DNA of 64,000 nucleotides from contig DATMAN010000054.1 of NCBI GenBank assembly GCA_035560005.1, forward strand, positions 62,001 through 126,000, read 5' to 3'. A program made the translations under genes and the position numbers. Shown piece by piece: positions 37,916 to 46,802 of this stretch (its first letter is position 1; every line of letters begins with the position of its first letter). This DNA is from Burkholderiales bacterium. Its GTDB lineage: Bacteria; Pseudomonadota; Gammaproteobacteria; Burkholderiales; Eutrophovitaceae. The notes beneath the pieces were generated by a model that had not been told where the DNA came from, did not search any database, and saw nothing but the letters and a program-made list of their open reading frames with translations.

Positions 37916-38172
37916 GGCTGCGATGTTACCCTGAGCGGCGCCGATCTTCCGTTACAACAAGAAAACGGTCACGGTCGTCACCGGAGGCGGGAGCGCTGGA
38001 ACGTCGCACCTCATTTGCTGCAGCGGCTGATCGAAGCCGAAGAGGATTTCATCGCAAGTCTTCGGTCTGCACAATGGAGACAGCGACATCGGCGAGCAGC
38101 CCGAGGGCGACAAGACGCAGCCTCCTCGTGTCCGACCCGTCGTGAAAGCACTCCGGCCACACGCCCCGCCGG

Positions 38173-38889
38173 CTAGCGGCCTGACTCCACCATCCCCATC
38201 AGGGTCTGCGCGTAGGCCGGCGCGGTGGGTTCGTGCATGAAGTAGACGTAGATCTCGCGCCACGCAGTGGCGCAGAGTTTGCGCGCCCACTGTTCGAGAT
38301 CGGCATCGGAATAGGTTTCCAGGCGAAGGCGGACATAGCCCCATGGAGCGGTCTGCACCAGCGGTGGGGGCGTGCTGTCTTCGCGCTCGGAGAGGCAGAG
38401 CACCGCTCCGGCCTGCTTGAGCGCGTCGTACACATCGTCCGAGAACCAGCTGTCGTTGCGAAACTCGAACACTGCCCGATGCCCCTCCGGCAACAGTTCG
38501 AGAAACTCGCTCAGGCGCGGCAGGTCCTTCTTCAGGAAGGGCGGAAGCTGGAACAGCACCGGCCCACGCCTGGCCCCGAGGGCCGCGAGATTGCCGTAGA
38601 GATAGACGACCGAATCGGCGGCGCTGTCGGCCTTGAGCCGTGAAACGTGCGTGATGCGCTGGGGCGCCTTGATCGCGAAACGGAAGCTCTCGGGCGTGGC
38701 TCGCGCCCAGGTCTCGAGCACTTCCGTCCTGGGCATGCGGTAGAAGGTGTTGTTGATTTCGACCGTCGGCAGGCGCTGTGCGTAGTACGCGAGCATGGCG
38801 TCCGGCTTGATGTCCCGAGGATAGAAGCCGCCCTTCCACTCCTTGTACGAGTAGCCGCTGGCCCCGGCGAGGAGTCTCGACTGTTCCAT
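38173..38889 (-). CDS. DUF72 family protein
   Basis: A 238-residue TIM-barrel protein of the DUF72 family (YecE-like), function unknown. Motifs are GASGYSYKEWKGGFYP, then LPTVEINNTFYRMP, FRFAIKAPQRITH and AVFEFRNDSWF. I use the ATG at 38889; an in-frame ATG at 38925 with a weak GAGG upstream would add 12 residues. It is divergent from ligD across 198 bp. DUF72 genes are often found near DNA repair genes, but no activity has been shown for them that I can cite. Confidence 0.82.
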   Translation of the reverse strand: MEQSRLLAGASGYSYKEWKGGFYPRDIKPDAMLAYYAQRLPTVEINNTFYRMPRTEVLETWARATPESFRFAIKAPQRITHVSRLKADSAADSVVYLYGNLAALGARRGPVLFQLPPFLKKDLPRLSEFLELLPEGHRAVFEFRNDSWFSDDVYDALKQAGAVLCLSEREDSTPPPLVQTAPWGYVRLRLETYSDADLEQWARKLCATAWREIYVYFMHEPTAPAYAQTLMGMVESGR

Positions 38890-39087
38890 TGGGGGATTAC
38901 CCCGCCAAGCAAGAAAGGGATGCATTGTGCATTTTTGCCTCGGCGAACGAGGGCCACTTTCCGGGAATCTCCCACAGTTCCGGCCTCCATTCCGGCTTCC
39001 CCGCGTTGCCCTGTGTCTCGGTGTCCTCCGCGTCGGGCGCCTGGTGCCGGCCGGAGGGCGGCTCAACGACCGGTCTAGAATTCCGCC

Positions 39088-41796
39088 ATGGCGAAGCACG
39101 CCCTCACCGAATACTCCGCCAAACGGAGCTTCACCGCCACCCCCGAGCCGGCGCCCGCGGTGGTGCACAAGCACAGCGGGCCGCTGCTTTTCGTCGTCCA
39201 GCAACATTCGGCCACGCGGCTGCACCACGACTTCCGGCTGGAGTGCGACGGCGTCCTGAAATCCTGGGCGGTGCCGAAGGGGCCGTCGCTCGATCCGAAC
39301 GAGAAGCGCCTCGCGGTGCGGACCGAGGACCATCCCTACGACTATGCCTCCTTCGAGGGCGTGATCCCGCCGGGACAGTACGGCGCGGGAGAAGTGATCG
39401 TCTGGGATTGCGGCGTCTACTCGCCGGACGAAGGCGGCGCGACCTGGTTCCACGATCCGGAAACGGCGCAGCGGCTGGTCCGCCAGGGCCTCGAAAAGGG
39501 CAAGCTGAGCTTTCTTCTGCGCGGCGAGAAGCTCAAGGGCTCGTTCGCCCTGGTGCGCACCAGGGATGCGAAGAGCTGGCTTCTGATCAAACACAAGGAC
39601 CGCTTCACATCGGCCGCCGACCTGACCGCGCAGAACCGGTCCGTGCTCTCGGGCTTGACGGTCGAAGACCTCAAGAGCGTGCCGGTTCAGCGCATTCCCG
39701 CCGCGCAACTGATCCCCACGGGCGAGCGCGAGACGATGCCGGAGACGCTCGCGCCGATGCTCGCCGAAACGGGTGATGCGCCGTTCAATCGTCCGGACTG
39801 GCTGTGGGAGCCGAAGCTCGACGGCTACCGCGCGCTCGCCTTCATCGGCGAGCAGGGCGTGAAATTGCGTTCGCGCAGAGGGCTGGACCTGGCCGCCACT
39901 TTCCCGCGGCTGGCCGCCGAGTTCGGCAGACAGGCCGTGCACGGCATGATCCTCGACGGCGAGATCGTCGCGTTCGACGCGAGCGGCAAACCGTCCTTCA
40001 ACGCGTTGCAGAACCGCGTGCAGTTGAAAACCGGGCACGAGATCGCCGCGGCCGACCGAAACGTGCCCGTGGTGTTCTACTGCTTCGATCTGCTGCATTT
40101 CGCCGGCATCGATCTGCGCAAGGCCGTGTACCGGGACCGGCGGCGCTATCTCGCCCAGTGCCTCCTGCCCTCGCCCATCGTGCAGCTCGTCCACGCCGCG
40201 GAAGACGGAGTGGCCATGCACGAAGCCGCGCTCGCCAGCGGCTTCGAAGGCGTGATCGGCAAGCGCAAGGACAGCCGCTACGAACCCGGACGCCGCTCGG
40301 CTTCGTGGATCAAGATCAAGCCCACGCGCAGCGCCGACTTCGTGATCGGCGGCTACACCCGCGGGAACAATTCGCGCGCCGCGCTCGGCGCACTGCTCGT
40401 CGGCTACTGGGAAAAGGGCAAGCTGCGCTTCGCCTCGCACGTGGGATCCGGCTTCGACGAGCCGACCATCGCCCGGCTCAAGGCGCGGTTGCAGCCGCTC
40501 GAACGCAAGAACTGCCCCTTCGCCGAGAAGCCGGAGCTGAACGCGCCTGTCACCTGGGTCGAGCCCGGGCTCGTGGCCGAGGTCGGCTTCCAGAACTGGA
40601 CGGAAGACGCATCGCTGCGCGCTCCGGTGTTCCTGCGCCTGCGCGAGGACGTCGATCCGGGGACCGTGCGGCGCACGGAAGACGGGCGCGCCCGCCGCGC
40701 GCCGCGCGCCGCGCACGGCTTCGGCAAGGAGATCGACGATGTCCTCGCACAACTGGAGAACCGCAGGAAGGACTTTCCGCTGCTGGTGGGCGCACACCGT
40801 ATCCGTTTGACGCATCTCGACCGCGTCTACTGGCCGGCCGATCCTGCGCTCAAGCAGCCCGCGATCACCAAGCGGGACCTGCTGCGCTACTTCGCCCGGG
40901 TCTCGCCGTTCATCCTGCCGCATCTGGCAGATCGCCCGCTCACGATGATCCGAATGCCGGACGGCATCCACGGCCAGCGCTTCTTCCAGAAGCACTGGAA
41001 CCAGGAGCGCCCGGCCTTCGTGGAAACCCTCCAGGTGTTCTCGGACCACAAGGACGAGAGCCACGAAATGCTCCTGTGCAACAACCTGCCCACCCTGCTC
41101 TGGCTGGCGCAGTCCGGCACGCTGGAATTTCACGTCTGGCACTCGCGCACCAGAGCCGGAGCCGACTGTGTATCGAAGAGTACCGACTTCGCCTCGTCCG
41201 AGGCGGCGCTCGAAGCTTCGGTACTGAACTACCCCGACTACATCGTGTTCGACATCGATCCCTACATCTATTCCGGCAGGGAAGCGCCGGGTGCGGAGCC
41301 GGAGCTGAACACCGTGGCCTTCGAGAAGGGCAAGGAAGTGGCGTTGCGGTTGCGCGAGGTGCTGCAGAGCATGTCTCTGGAGCCCATCGTCAAGACTTCG
41401 GGCAAGACCGGCCTGCACGTGTTCGTGCCGATCCGCCGCACGCTCGATTTCGAAGCCGCCCGCCATGTTTCGGAGCTGGTGGGCCGGCATCTCCTGCGCA
41501 AATACCCGCAGGACATCACCCTGGACTGGAGCGTGCCCAAGCGCACCGGCAGGATTTTCATGGACTACAATATGAACGTCCGCGGCAAGACCTTGAACGT
41601 GGCCTACTCGCCCAGAGGCGAACTTGGCGCGCCGGTGTCGATGCCGCTCACGTGGGAAGAGCTTGCCGGGGCGCATCCCCTCGACTTCAGAATCCCCAAC
41701 GTGCCGCAGCGCCTGCTCGAGACCGGCGACCGCTGGCACGATGCCCTCAAACGCAAGCAGAGCCTGGAGCGCGCGCTGGACCGCGCCCGGGCGTGA
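39088..41796 (+). CDS. ligD: Multifunctional NHEJ DNA ligase LigD
   Basis: A 902-residue three-domain enzyme for non-homologous end joining. The order is 3'-phosphoesterase (about 25-165, TRLHHDFRLECDG), ATP-dependent ligase (about 225-540, active-site Lys243 in EPKLDGYR, then ILDGEIVAFD) and an AEP-type polymerase (about 600-890, VFDIDP metal site, then KTSGKTGLHVFVP). All three active sites look intact. No good Shine-Dalgarno is seen; a TAGAAT at 39076 would put transcription start at or near the ATG, so a leaderless message is possible. ku follows 18 bp downstream. Confidence 0.95.
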   Translation: MAKHALTEYSAKRSFTATPEPAPAVVHKHSGPLLFVVQQHSATRLHHDFRLECDGVLKSWAVPKGPSLDPNEKRLAVRTEDHPYDYASFEGVIPPGQYGAGEVIVWDCGVYSPDEGGATWFHDPETAQRLVRQGLEKGKLSFLLRGEKLKGSFALVRTRDAKSWLLIKHKDRFTSAADLTAQNRSVLSGLTVEDLKSVPVQRIPAAQLIPTGERETMPETLAPMLAETGDAPFNRPDWLWEPKLDGYRALAFIGEQGVKLRSRRGLDLAATFPRLAAEFGRQAVHGMILDGEIVAFDASGKPSFNALQNRVQLKTGHEIAAADRNVPVVFYCFDLLHFAGIDLRKAVYRDRRRYLAQCLLPSPIVQLVHAAEDGVAMHEAALASGFEGVIGKRKDSRYEPGRRSASWIKIKPTRSADFVIGGYTRGNNSRAALGALLVGYWEKGKLRFASHVGSGFDEPTIARLKARLQPLERKNCPFAEKPELNAPVTWVEPGLVAEVGFQNWTEDASLRAPVFLRLREDVDPGTVRRTEDGRARRAPRAAHGFGKEIDDVLAQLENRRKDFPLLVGAHRIRLTHLDRVYWPADPALKQPAITKRDLLRYFARVSPFILPHLADRPLTMIRMPDGIHGQRFFQKHWNQERPAFVETLQVFSDHKDESHEMLLCNNLPTLLWLAQSGTLEFHVWHSRTRAGADCVSKSTDFASSEAALEASVLNYPDYIVFDIDPYIYSGREAPGAEPELNTVAFEKGKEVALRLREVLQSMSLEPIVKTSGKTGLHVFVPIRRTLDFEAARHVSELVGRHLLRKYPQDITLDWSVPKRTGRIFMDYNMNVRGKTLNVAYSPRGELGAPVSMPLTWEELAGAHPLDFRIPNVPQRLLETGDRWHDALKRKQSLERALDRARA

Positions 41797-41814
41797 CCAA
41801 GCCGGAGGCAAGAC

Positions 41815-42705
41815 ATGGCCGCACGATCGATTGCATCGCTGACGCTCTCATTCGGGCTGGTGTCGATCCCGGTGAAGCTGTACTCCGCCACCGAGGCGAG
41901 TCGCGCGATCTCCTTCAACCTCCTGCACAAGGGCTGCGGGTCGCGGCTCAAACAGCAGTACATCTGCATCAAGGAAGAGATTCCGGTCGAGCGCGAAGAC
42001 ATGGTCAAAGGCTATGAATTCGCCAAGGACCAGTACGTCATCTTCACCCCCGAGGAGCTCAAAGCGCTCGAAGAGGCGGGCACGCACAGCGCCGAGATCA
42101 CCGAGTTCGTGCCGATCGATTCGATCGATCCGGTGTACTTCGACAAGGCCTACTACCTGGCGCCGGACAGGGGCGGCGCCAAGCCCTATGCGCTTTTCGC
42201 CCGGGCCTTGCGGGACTCCAACCGCTGCGCGCTTGGGCGCTGGGCGGCGCGCGGCAAGCAGTACATCGTGATGATCCGCCCGGTGGAAGACGGCCTGGTC
42301 ATGCAGCAGCTTCTGTACGCGCACGAGGTCAGGTCGATCAAGGACATCGAAATCCCCAAGACCGAGGTCAGGGAGGCCGAGCTGAAGCTGGCGCAGCAAC
42401 TGATCGAGCAGCAGGCCTCCGAGAGTTTCGATCCGGGCGCCTACGCCGACGAGGTGCACGCGCGCATCGAGGCGGCGATCCAGAAAAAGATCCAAGGCCA
42501 GGAAATCACCACAACCGAGGCGCCGGAAGGCGGCGCGCAGATCGTCGATCTCATGGAGGCTCTGCGCGCCAGCCTGGAGAGAAAGGCCGCGCCCCCCGCG
42601 AAAGCCGGCGCGGCGCAGGCCGAGGCTGCGGCGGCCGAGCGCAAGCCGCCGCGGCGCGCCCAGCAGTCAGCCGAGCCGGCTGCGCGCAAGAGCGCCAAGA
42701 AGTAG
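41815..42705 (+). CDS. ku: Ku protein, NHEJ end-binding
   Basis: A 296-residue bacterial Ku homodimer subunit that threads onto DNA ends and recruits LigD. It begins ARSIASLTLSFGLVSIPVKL and has the core DNA-binding beta-barrel region with LLHKGCGSRLKQQYIC and YYLAPDRGGAKPYALF. The C-terminal extension (about 255-296) is Lys/Ala/Pro-rich, as in proteobacterial Ku, where it promotes DNA binding. GGAGG precedes the ATG. Confidence 0.95.
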   Translation: MAARSIASLTLSFGLVSIPVKLYSATEASRAISFNLLHKGCGSRLKQQYICIKEEIPVEREDMVKGYEFAKDQYVIFTPEELKALEEAGTHSAEITEFVPIDSIDPVYFDKAYYLAPDRGGAKPYALFARALRDSNRCALGRWAARGKQYIVMIRPVEDGLVMQQLLYAHEVRSIKDIEIPKTEVREAELKLAQQLIEQQASESFDPGAYADEVHARIEAAIQKKIQGQEITTTEAPEGGAQIVDLMEALRASLERKAAPPAKAGAAQAEAAAAERKPPRRAQQSAEPAARKSAKK

Positions 42706-42726
42706 CGGCAGCCGGGCCACAGCGCC

Positions 42727-43548
42727 ATGCATCCGTACGGCGTGCGCGACGTCGAGCGGCTGCTGCGCCTGCCACGCAGTACGATCCGCGCTTTCGTCGC
42801 CGCCGGCTTCGTCACGCCGGCGCGCGGGCCGCGCCGGGCCTGGCGCTTTTCCTTTCGGGATCTGATCGTGCTGCGCACCGTGCAGGCGCTGGTGGCCGCG
42901 AAGGTGCCGCAGCGGCGCATCACGCGCTCGGTCAAGGAACTTCGCCGCTACCTGCCCGAAGCCATGCCGCTGTCGGGGCTGAGCATCTGCGCCGTGGGCG
43001 ATCGGGTCGTGGTCCGCGAAGGCGGCCGCCGCTGGCAGGCCGAATCGGGGCAATATCTCCTTGCCTTCGACGGCGATCCGACCGACGGCTCCTTGAGCGT
43101 GATCGAACGTCCGCAGCCGCCACCGCCGGCGCTCGATGCACGGCAGTGGTTCGAACGCGGTACGGCGCTCGAGCGACAGGACCCGGTGGCGGCACGGCAC
43201 GCCTACGAGCAGGCGATCGCCGCGGAGCCCTCACTGCTCGAGGCGCGCATCAATCTCGGGCGGCTGCTGCACGAAGCGGGGCAACTCGCGCAAGCGGAGC
43301 GCTCGTACCGCGACGCGATCGGGATCTGCGGTTACGATCCGGTGCTGCTCTTCAACCTCGGCGTTCTTCTGCACGACATGGACCGCAAAGCGGAGGCGAG
43401 GCAGGCGTACGAGACCGCGCTGCGCCGCGATCCCGATTTCGCCGACTGCCATTACAACCTCGCGCTCCTGTACGAACAGCTCGGCAGACCGAAGGACGCG
43501 ATCCGCCACATGTCGCAGTACCGAAGGCTGACCCGAAGCAGGTCGTGA
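42727..43548 (+). CDS. MerR-HTH and TPR protein of the NHEJ operon
   Basis: A 273-residue protein with a MerR-like winged helix at the N-terminus (about 4-75: YGVRDVERLLRLPRSTIRAFVAAG) and TPR repeats at the C-terminus (about 140-265: ARHAYEQAIAAEPSLLEARINLGRLL and two more units). It lies 21 bp after ku in the same direction. I know of no demonstrated function. The architecture suggests a DNA-binding scaffold or regulator linked to the LigD-Ku machinery. It closes the operon and converges on an AraC gene. Confidence 0.82.
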   Translation: MHPYGVRDVERLLRLPRSTIRAFVAAGFVTPARGPRRAWRFSFRDLIVLRTVQALVAAKVPQRRITRSVKELRRYLPEAMPLSGLSICAVGDRVVVREGGRRWQAESGQYLLAFDGDPTDGSLSVIERPQPPPPALDARQWFERGTALERQDPVAARHAYEQAIAAEPSLLEARINLGRLLHEAGQLAQAERSYRDAIGICGYDPVLLFNLGVLLHDMDRKAEARQAYETALRRDPDFADCHYNLALLYEQLGRPKDAIRHMSQYRRLTRSRS

Positions 43549-43596
43549 TGGCCGAGCTCCCTGCGGGGCGCCGAAGCAGCCGCGAACTCCACCGAT

Positions 43597-44088
43597 CTAT
43601 CGCTCCGCGAGCGCCTTCGACGCTTGCGCCCTCGCCGCATCCAACACTGCGGCCGTCCGGCAGCCAATCGCCGGTAGCCGGGGCTGGCCGGGAACCGCGG
43701 TTGCGGCTTCCCTGAACGCCCGCGGCGTCATGCCCGTCCAGCGCCTGAAGGCGCGGCTCATGTGGCTTTGATCCGAAAAACCGCATTCGCTCGCAATCTC
43801 GCTCAGCATCCGTTCTCGCGTCGACAGCAACTGCCCGGCTTTCTCCACCCGGGCCCTCGTCAGGAAGCGATGGGGTGTCAGCCCGGTCGTTCGCTTGAAC
43901 AGGCGCGCGAAGTGGAAGGCGCTCAGATTGGCGGCGGCCGCGAGATCCTCGACGCGAATGCGCTCCGAGAGGTGCGCGTGCATGTACTCCACCGCGCGTT
44001 GCAGCCTCGCGCCGGACAGGCGGCCGGTTCGCGCGATCCGCGCATCCGCGCAAAGGACAGCCGTCAGGAAGGGATCGGTTGCGCCCAT
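43597..44088 (-). CDS. AraC-family regulator, DNA-binding domain only
   Basis: A 163-residue protein made almost entirely of the AraC double HTH (about 25-125: RIRVEDLAAAANLSAFHFARLFK and SDQSHMSRAFRRWTGMTPRAFR). There is no room for a usual ligand-binding N-domain, so it may respond to level or partner rather than bind an effector. A 35-residue Ala-rich tail follows the HTH. It lies next to a yceI gene in the same direction, 66 bp apart. Confidence 0.85.
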   Translation of the reverse strand: MGATDPFLTAVLCADARIARTGRLSGARLQRAVEYMHAHLSERIRVEDLAAAANLSAFHFARLFKRTTGLTPHRFLTRARVEKAGQLLSTRERMLSEIASECGFSDQSHMSRAFRRWTGMTPRAFREAATAVPGQPRLPAIGCRTAAVLDAARAQASKALAER

Positions 44089-44154
44089 GTTTCGGTTCCG
44101 AGACAGTGAATGTCGCCCATGAAATGCTATTGCCAGGTCGCGCCAGCAACGGCC

Positions 44155-44754
44155 TTACTCTCGTTTGAGCGCCTCGACCTGGATGCGCAGCCGTACGCGG
44201 CCCGCTTGGCCCTCGCCCCACTTGCTCATCTTCATCCCGTACTCCGACCAGTTGAGCTCACCTTCCGCGTCGGCACCGCATACTTCCGTCTTGAGCACCG
44301 GATGCGCGATGCACTTGAACAGATGGATGGCGAGCCGCACCGGCCGGCTCACACCCATGATCGTCACTGCGCCATCGACTGCCACCGGCTGCCCGCCGGA
44401 AAACTCGAGCTTGCCGCGGTAACTCGCGGCCGGATACCTGGCGACGTCGAAGAAATCTTCCGAGCGCGCCTTCTCGTCCATGGCGTCCAGACCGAAGTTG
44501 ATGCTGGCCGTGTCGATCACGACCTGCACCGTACCGCTCCCGGCGTTCCGGTCGATCGTGATCATCCCTCGCGTCCTGTTGAATTTCCCGCGCCAGACCG
44601 AGATTCCCATGTGAGAGAACTCGATGCTCGGATACGTATGCGCCGGGTCGATTTCGTAAGTATCGACCGCCGCGAAGGCGGCTGCCGATATTGCGGCAGC
44701 GAACGCGGCGCCCGCCAGGCCTGCCCTCGACATCGAATGTGCCTTCACTCCCAT
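44155..44754 (-). CDS. YceI-family periplasmic lipid-binding protein
   Basis: A 199-residue secreted lipocalin-like protein of the YceI family, which binds isoprenoid or amphiphilic molecules. A signal peptide covers about 1-29 (hydrophobic Ala-rich stretch to AFA). The mature part begins VDTYEIDPAHTYPSIEFSHMG, a clear family start, and shows MDEKARSEDFFDVARYP. GGGAG precedes the ATG at 44754; a second ATG at 44733 is also possible. Confidence 0.9.
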   Translation of the reverse strand: MGVKAHSMSRAGLAGAAFAAAISAAAFAAVDTYEIDPAHTYPSIEFSHMGISVWRGKFNRTRGMITIDRNAGSGTVQVVIDTASINFGLDAMDEKARSEDFFDVARYPAASYRGKLEFSGGQPVAVDGAVTIMGVSRPVRLAIHLFKCIAHPVLKTEVCGADAEGELNWSEYGMKMSKWGEGQAGRVRLRIQVEALKRE

Positions 44755-44860
44755 TGGGATCTCCCGCGTTGTGGATCCCGCTCCCGGAAAGGGGCGGAAG
44801 AAAAGCCAATTTCAACATTAGTCGTTCAGCGACGCCCGAATTCGACACGGGCGCGCCGTC

Positions 44861-45118
44861 TCAGCCGCCGGAGAGCGCCTGAACGATGACGACCTCGTCG
44901 GCCGGATGCAAAGGCTGCGCGAGGTCGCGCACCTGCTCGCCGTTGACGAAGATGCGGATGTGCGGGCGGATACGGTCCTGCTCGTCGATCATGCGGAAGC
45001 GAATGCCGGGATAGGCGCGCTCCAGCTCGGCGAGGACGGCGCCCAGCGTGGCGCCGCTCGCTTCGGCCTCCGCGCGCTCCGTGTAGGAGCGCAGCGCGCT
45101 GGGGATCAGGACTTTCAT
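44861..45118 (-). CDS. MoaD/ThiS-family ubiquitin-like sulfur carrier
   Basis: An 85-residue beta-grasp protein ending in the Gly-Gly tail (QALSGG) that is thiocarboxylated in sulfur carriers. The motif HIRIFVNGEQVRDL is typical of MoaD-like proteins. No moaE, thiG or cysM-type partner is adjacent, so it is probably not the main molybdopterin subunit. It lies 95 bp downstream of a BNR-repeat gene; such MoaD-BNR pairings suggest a shared, unknown role. Confidence 0.82.
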   Translation of the reverse strand: MKVLIPSALRSYTERAEAEASGATLGAVLAELERAYPGIRFRMIDEQDRIRPHIRIFVNGEQVRDLAQPLHPADEVVIVQALSGG

Positions 45119-45213
45119 GGAACGCGGCGAGTGGCGCGTGCCGGCTGACGGGTCTTTCGCGCTGCGGCGCGGGCGAATGCCTCGTCCCTCATCTTTCAGC
45201 CCTCATTCCTGCT

Positions 45214-46395
45214 TCAAAGTTGCGCCGTTTCCACCGCGTAGATCTCGGGGAGATGGCGCGCGATGCAGGACCAGCGCTGCCCTTCGTCGCGGCTCATCCA
45301 CAGCTCGCCGCTGGTGGTGCCGAAGTAGAGGCCGACCGGACTGCGCGTATCCGCGCACATCCCCTGGCGCTTCACGGTCCACCACGCCTGCCGTTTCGGC
45401 AGGCCCGCGTCCAGACGCTGCCATGTCTTGCCGGCATCGCGCGTTGCGTACACGGCCGGTTTGCCGCCCGGACTGGTGCGCGGCCACACCGTCTGGCCGT
45501 CCATCGGGAAGACCCACGCGACATCCGCGTCGCGCGGGTGCACCACCATCGGAAACCCGATGTCGCCGACGTCCGCGGGCATGCTCCTGCCCACGCGCAC
45601 CCATACGGTTGCGGGCCGGTCGATGCGGTAGATGCCGCAGTGGTTCTGCTGGTACAGGCGATCGGGATTGGACGGGCACAACCGCACGCAGTGCGGATCG
45701 TGAAAGGTGGGCGCCGATTGGTCGAATCCTTCGACCACCTCGAGCCCGTCCAGGAGCGGTTTGAAAGTCTTTCCGCCATCCGTGGATTCGTGCACGCCAC
45801 CGCCCGACATCGCGAAGTACAGATGCGCGGGGTCGCGCGGGTCGACGATGATCGAGTGCAGCTTCGGCCCGTCCGGTGTGCCGTCCTGGACCGTGCCCAT
45901 CCACTCGCGGTAGAGCGGATCGTCGTTGACGGCCGAGAACGGCTGCCAGGTGACGCCACCGTCTTGCGAGCGGAACAGTCCCTGCGGCGAGGTGCCCGCG
46001 TACCACACGTCCGGCTCGGATGCGCTCGACGGCGTCAGCCAGAAAGTGTGGTCCACGGCACGTCCGTTCTCGCCGGCGGGCGCCTTTGCGAAGGCGGGCG
46101 GCCGCGCGGCCTCCTTCCAGGTCCTGCCGAAATCGGTCGAACGGAAGACGGTCGGACCCAAGTGACCGGTCTTCGCCGCGGCAAGCAGTGTGCATCCGTC
46201 GCGCGGATCGAGCACCACGTGGTTGACGATGTGACCCAGAAAGTGCGGGCCGTCCGCTTGCCACCTCCTACGCGCTGCGTCGCCGCGAAAGAGCCACGCG
46301 CCCTTGCGCGTGGCGACCAGCACGAGAACGCGTTGCTGCGCCGAGGCGCGTGCACCCCGGGATCGTATTTGGGCAGACTTGCTCGTGGGTGCCAT
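45214..46395 (-). CDS. BNR/sialidase-like repeat beta-propeller protein
   Basis: A 393-residue protein with repeated Asp-box motifs (FRSTDFGRTW, FRSQDGGVTW, HESTDGGKTF, YATRDAGKTW, WMSRDEGQRW), which mark blades of a BNR or Ycf48-like beta-propeller. No signal peptide is evident and no hydrolase catalytic residues are recognised, so it should not be called a sialidase. An 11-residue segment PPAFAKAPAGE near residue 100 looks like an in-frame repeat insertion between blades. The gene starts 11 bp after a DGPF gene, and moaD-like follows. Confidence 0.8.
   Translation of the reverse strand: MAPTSKSAQIRSRGARASAQQRVLVLVATRKGAWLFRGDAARRRWQADGPHFLGHIVNHVVLDPRDGCTLLAAAKTGHLGPTVFRSTDFGRTWKEAARPPAFAKAPAGENGRAVDHTFWLTPSSASEPDVWYAGTSPQGLFRSQDGGVTWQPFSAVNDDPLYREWMGTVQDGTPDGPKLHSIIVDPRDPAHLYFAMSGGGVHESTDGGKTFKPLLDGLEVVEGFDQSAPTFHDPHCVRLCPSNPDRLYQQNHCGIYRIDRPATVWVRVGRSMPADVGDIGFPMVVHPRDADVAWVFPMDGQTVWPRTSPGGKPAVYATRDAGKTWQRLDAGLPKRQAWWTVKRQGMCADTRSPVGLYFGTTSGELWMSRDEGQRWSCIARHLPEIYAVETAQL
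46071..46101. repeat. Short palindromic repeat inside a coding region
   Basis: CGCCTTTGCGAAGGCG is a near-perfect palindrome flanked by CGGGCGG-type ends. It is translated as PPAFAKAPAGE in the BNR gene. This peptide recurs in unrelated bacterial proteins in my experience, as expected for a mobile in-frame repeat. Confidence 0.5.
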
Positions 46396-46406
46396 TCTTT
46401 GCCCCT

Positions 46407-46772
46407 TCAGCGGATGTTCTTCTGTCGCTCAACCTGAACCGTTTCGCGGATCGGCCGGATCGGCCGCACCTCGATGCAGCCGACCCGTGCCGGCGGGATC
46501 TTGGCGGCGAGCGCGATCGCCTCGTCGAGATTCTTCGCCTCGATCATGTAGAAGCCGGCGAGCTGCTCCTTGGTCTCGGCGAACGGACCGTCGGTGACCG
46601 AAACCCTGCCGCCGCGTACACGGACGGTGGTCGCCGTGTGCACCGATTCGAGCGCTTCGGAAGCGATGCAGTGACCGCTCTTGCGGATCGCCTCGTCATA
46701 GGCCACGCACTCCTCGTCGGGCAGCTCGTCGAGCCTCTTCTCGTCAAGGTAAACCAGGCACAGATACTTCAT
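46407..46772 (-). CDS. DGPF/YciI-family protein
   Basis: A 121-residue protein of the DGPF (YCII-related) domain family. It starts MKYLCLVYLDEKRL and contains the signature VTDGPFAETKEQLAGFYMIE. Biochemical role unknown. DGPF genes are the classical neighbours of ECF42 sigma factors, one of which lies upstream here. It has about 45% identity by eye to the adjacent DGPF gene, so it probably arose by duplication. GGAG before the ATG. Confidence 0.88.
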   Translation of the reverse strand: MKYLCLVYLDEKRLDELPDEECVAYDEAIRKSGHCIASEALESVHTATTVRVRGGRVSVTDGPFAETKEQLAGFYMIEAKNLDEAIALAAKIPPARVGCIEVRPIRPIRETVQVERQKNIR

Positions 46773-46802
46773 CGTCCGCTCCCGCGTGTTGGAATTCCGG
46801 AA

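Noticed and set aside
37916..38172. A short gene between ynfA and the DUF72 gene
   Set aside because: No frame with a ribosome binding site or protein-like sequence; left as intergenic.
39005..39032. A half copy of the dispersed element (CTGTGTCTCGGTGTCCTCCGCG)
   Set aside because: No matching inverted arm was found upstream; it could be chance or a very old copy.
38173..41811. A 1212-codon minus-strand frame spanning the DUF72 gene and opposite ligD
   Set aside because: Only its last 238 codons are the real DUF72 gene. The remainder is antisense to ligD.
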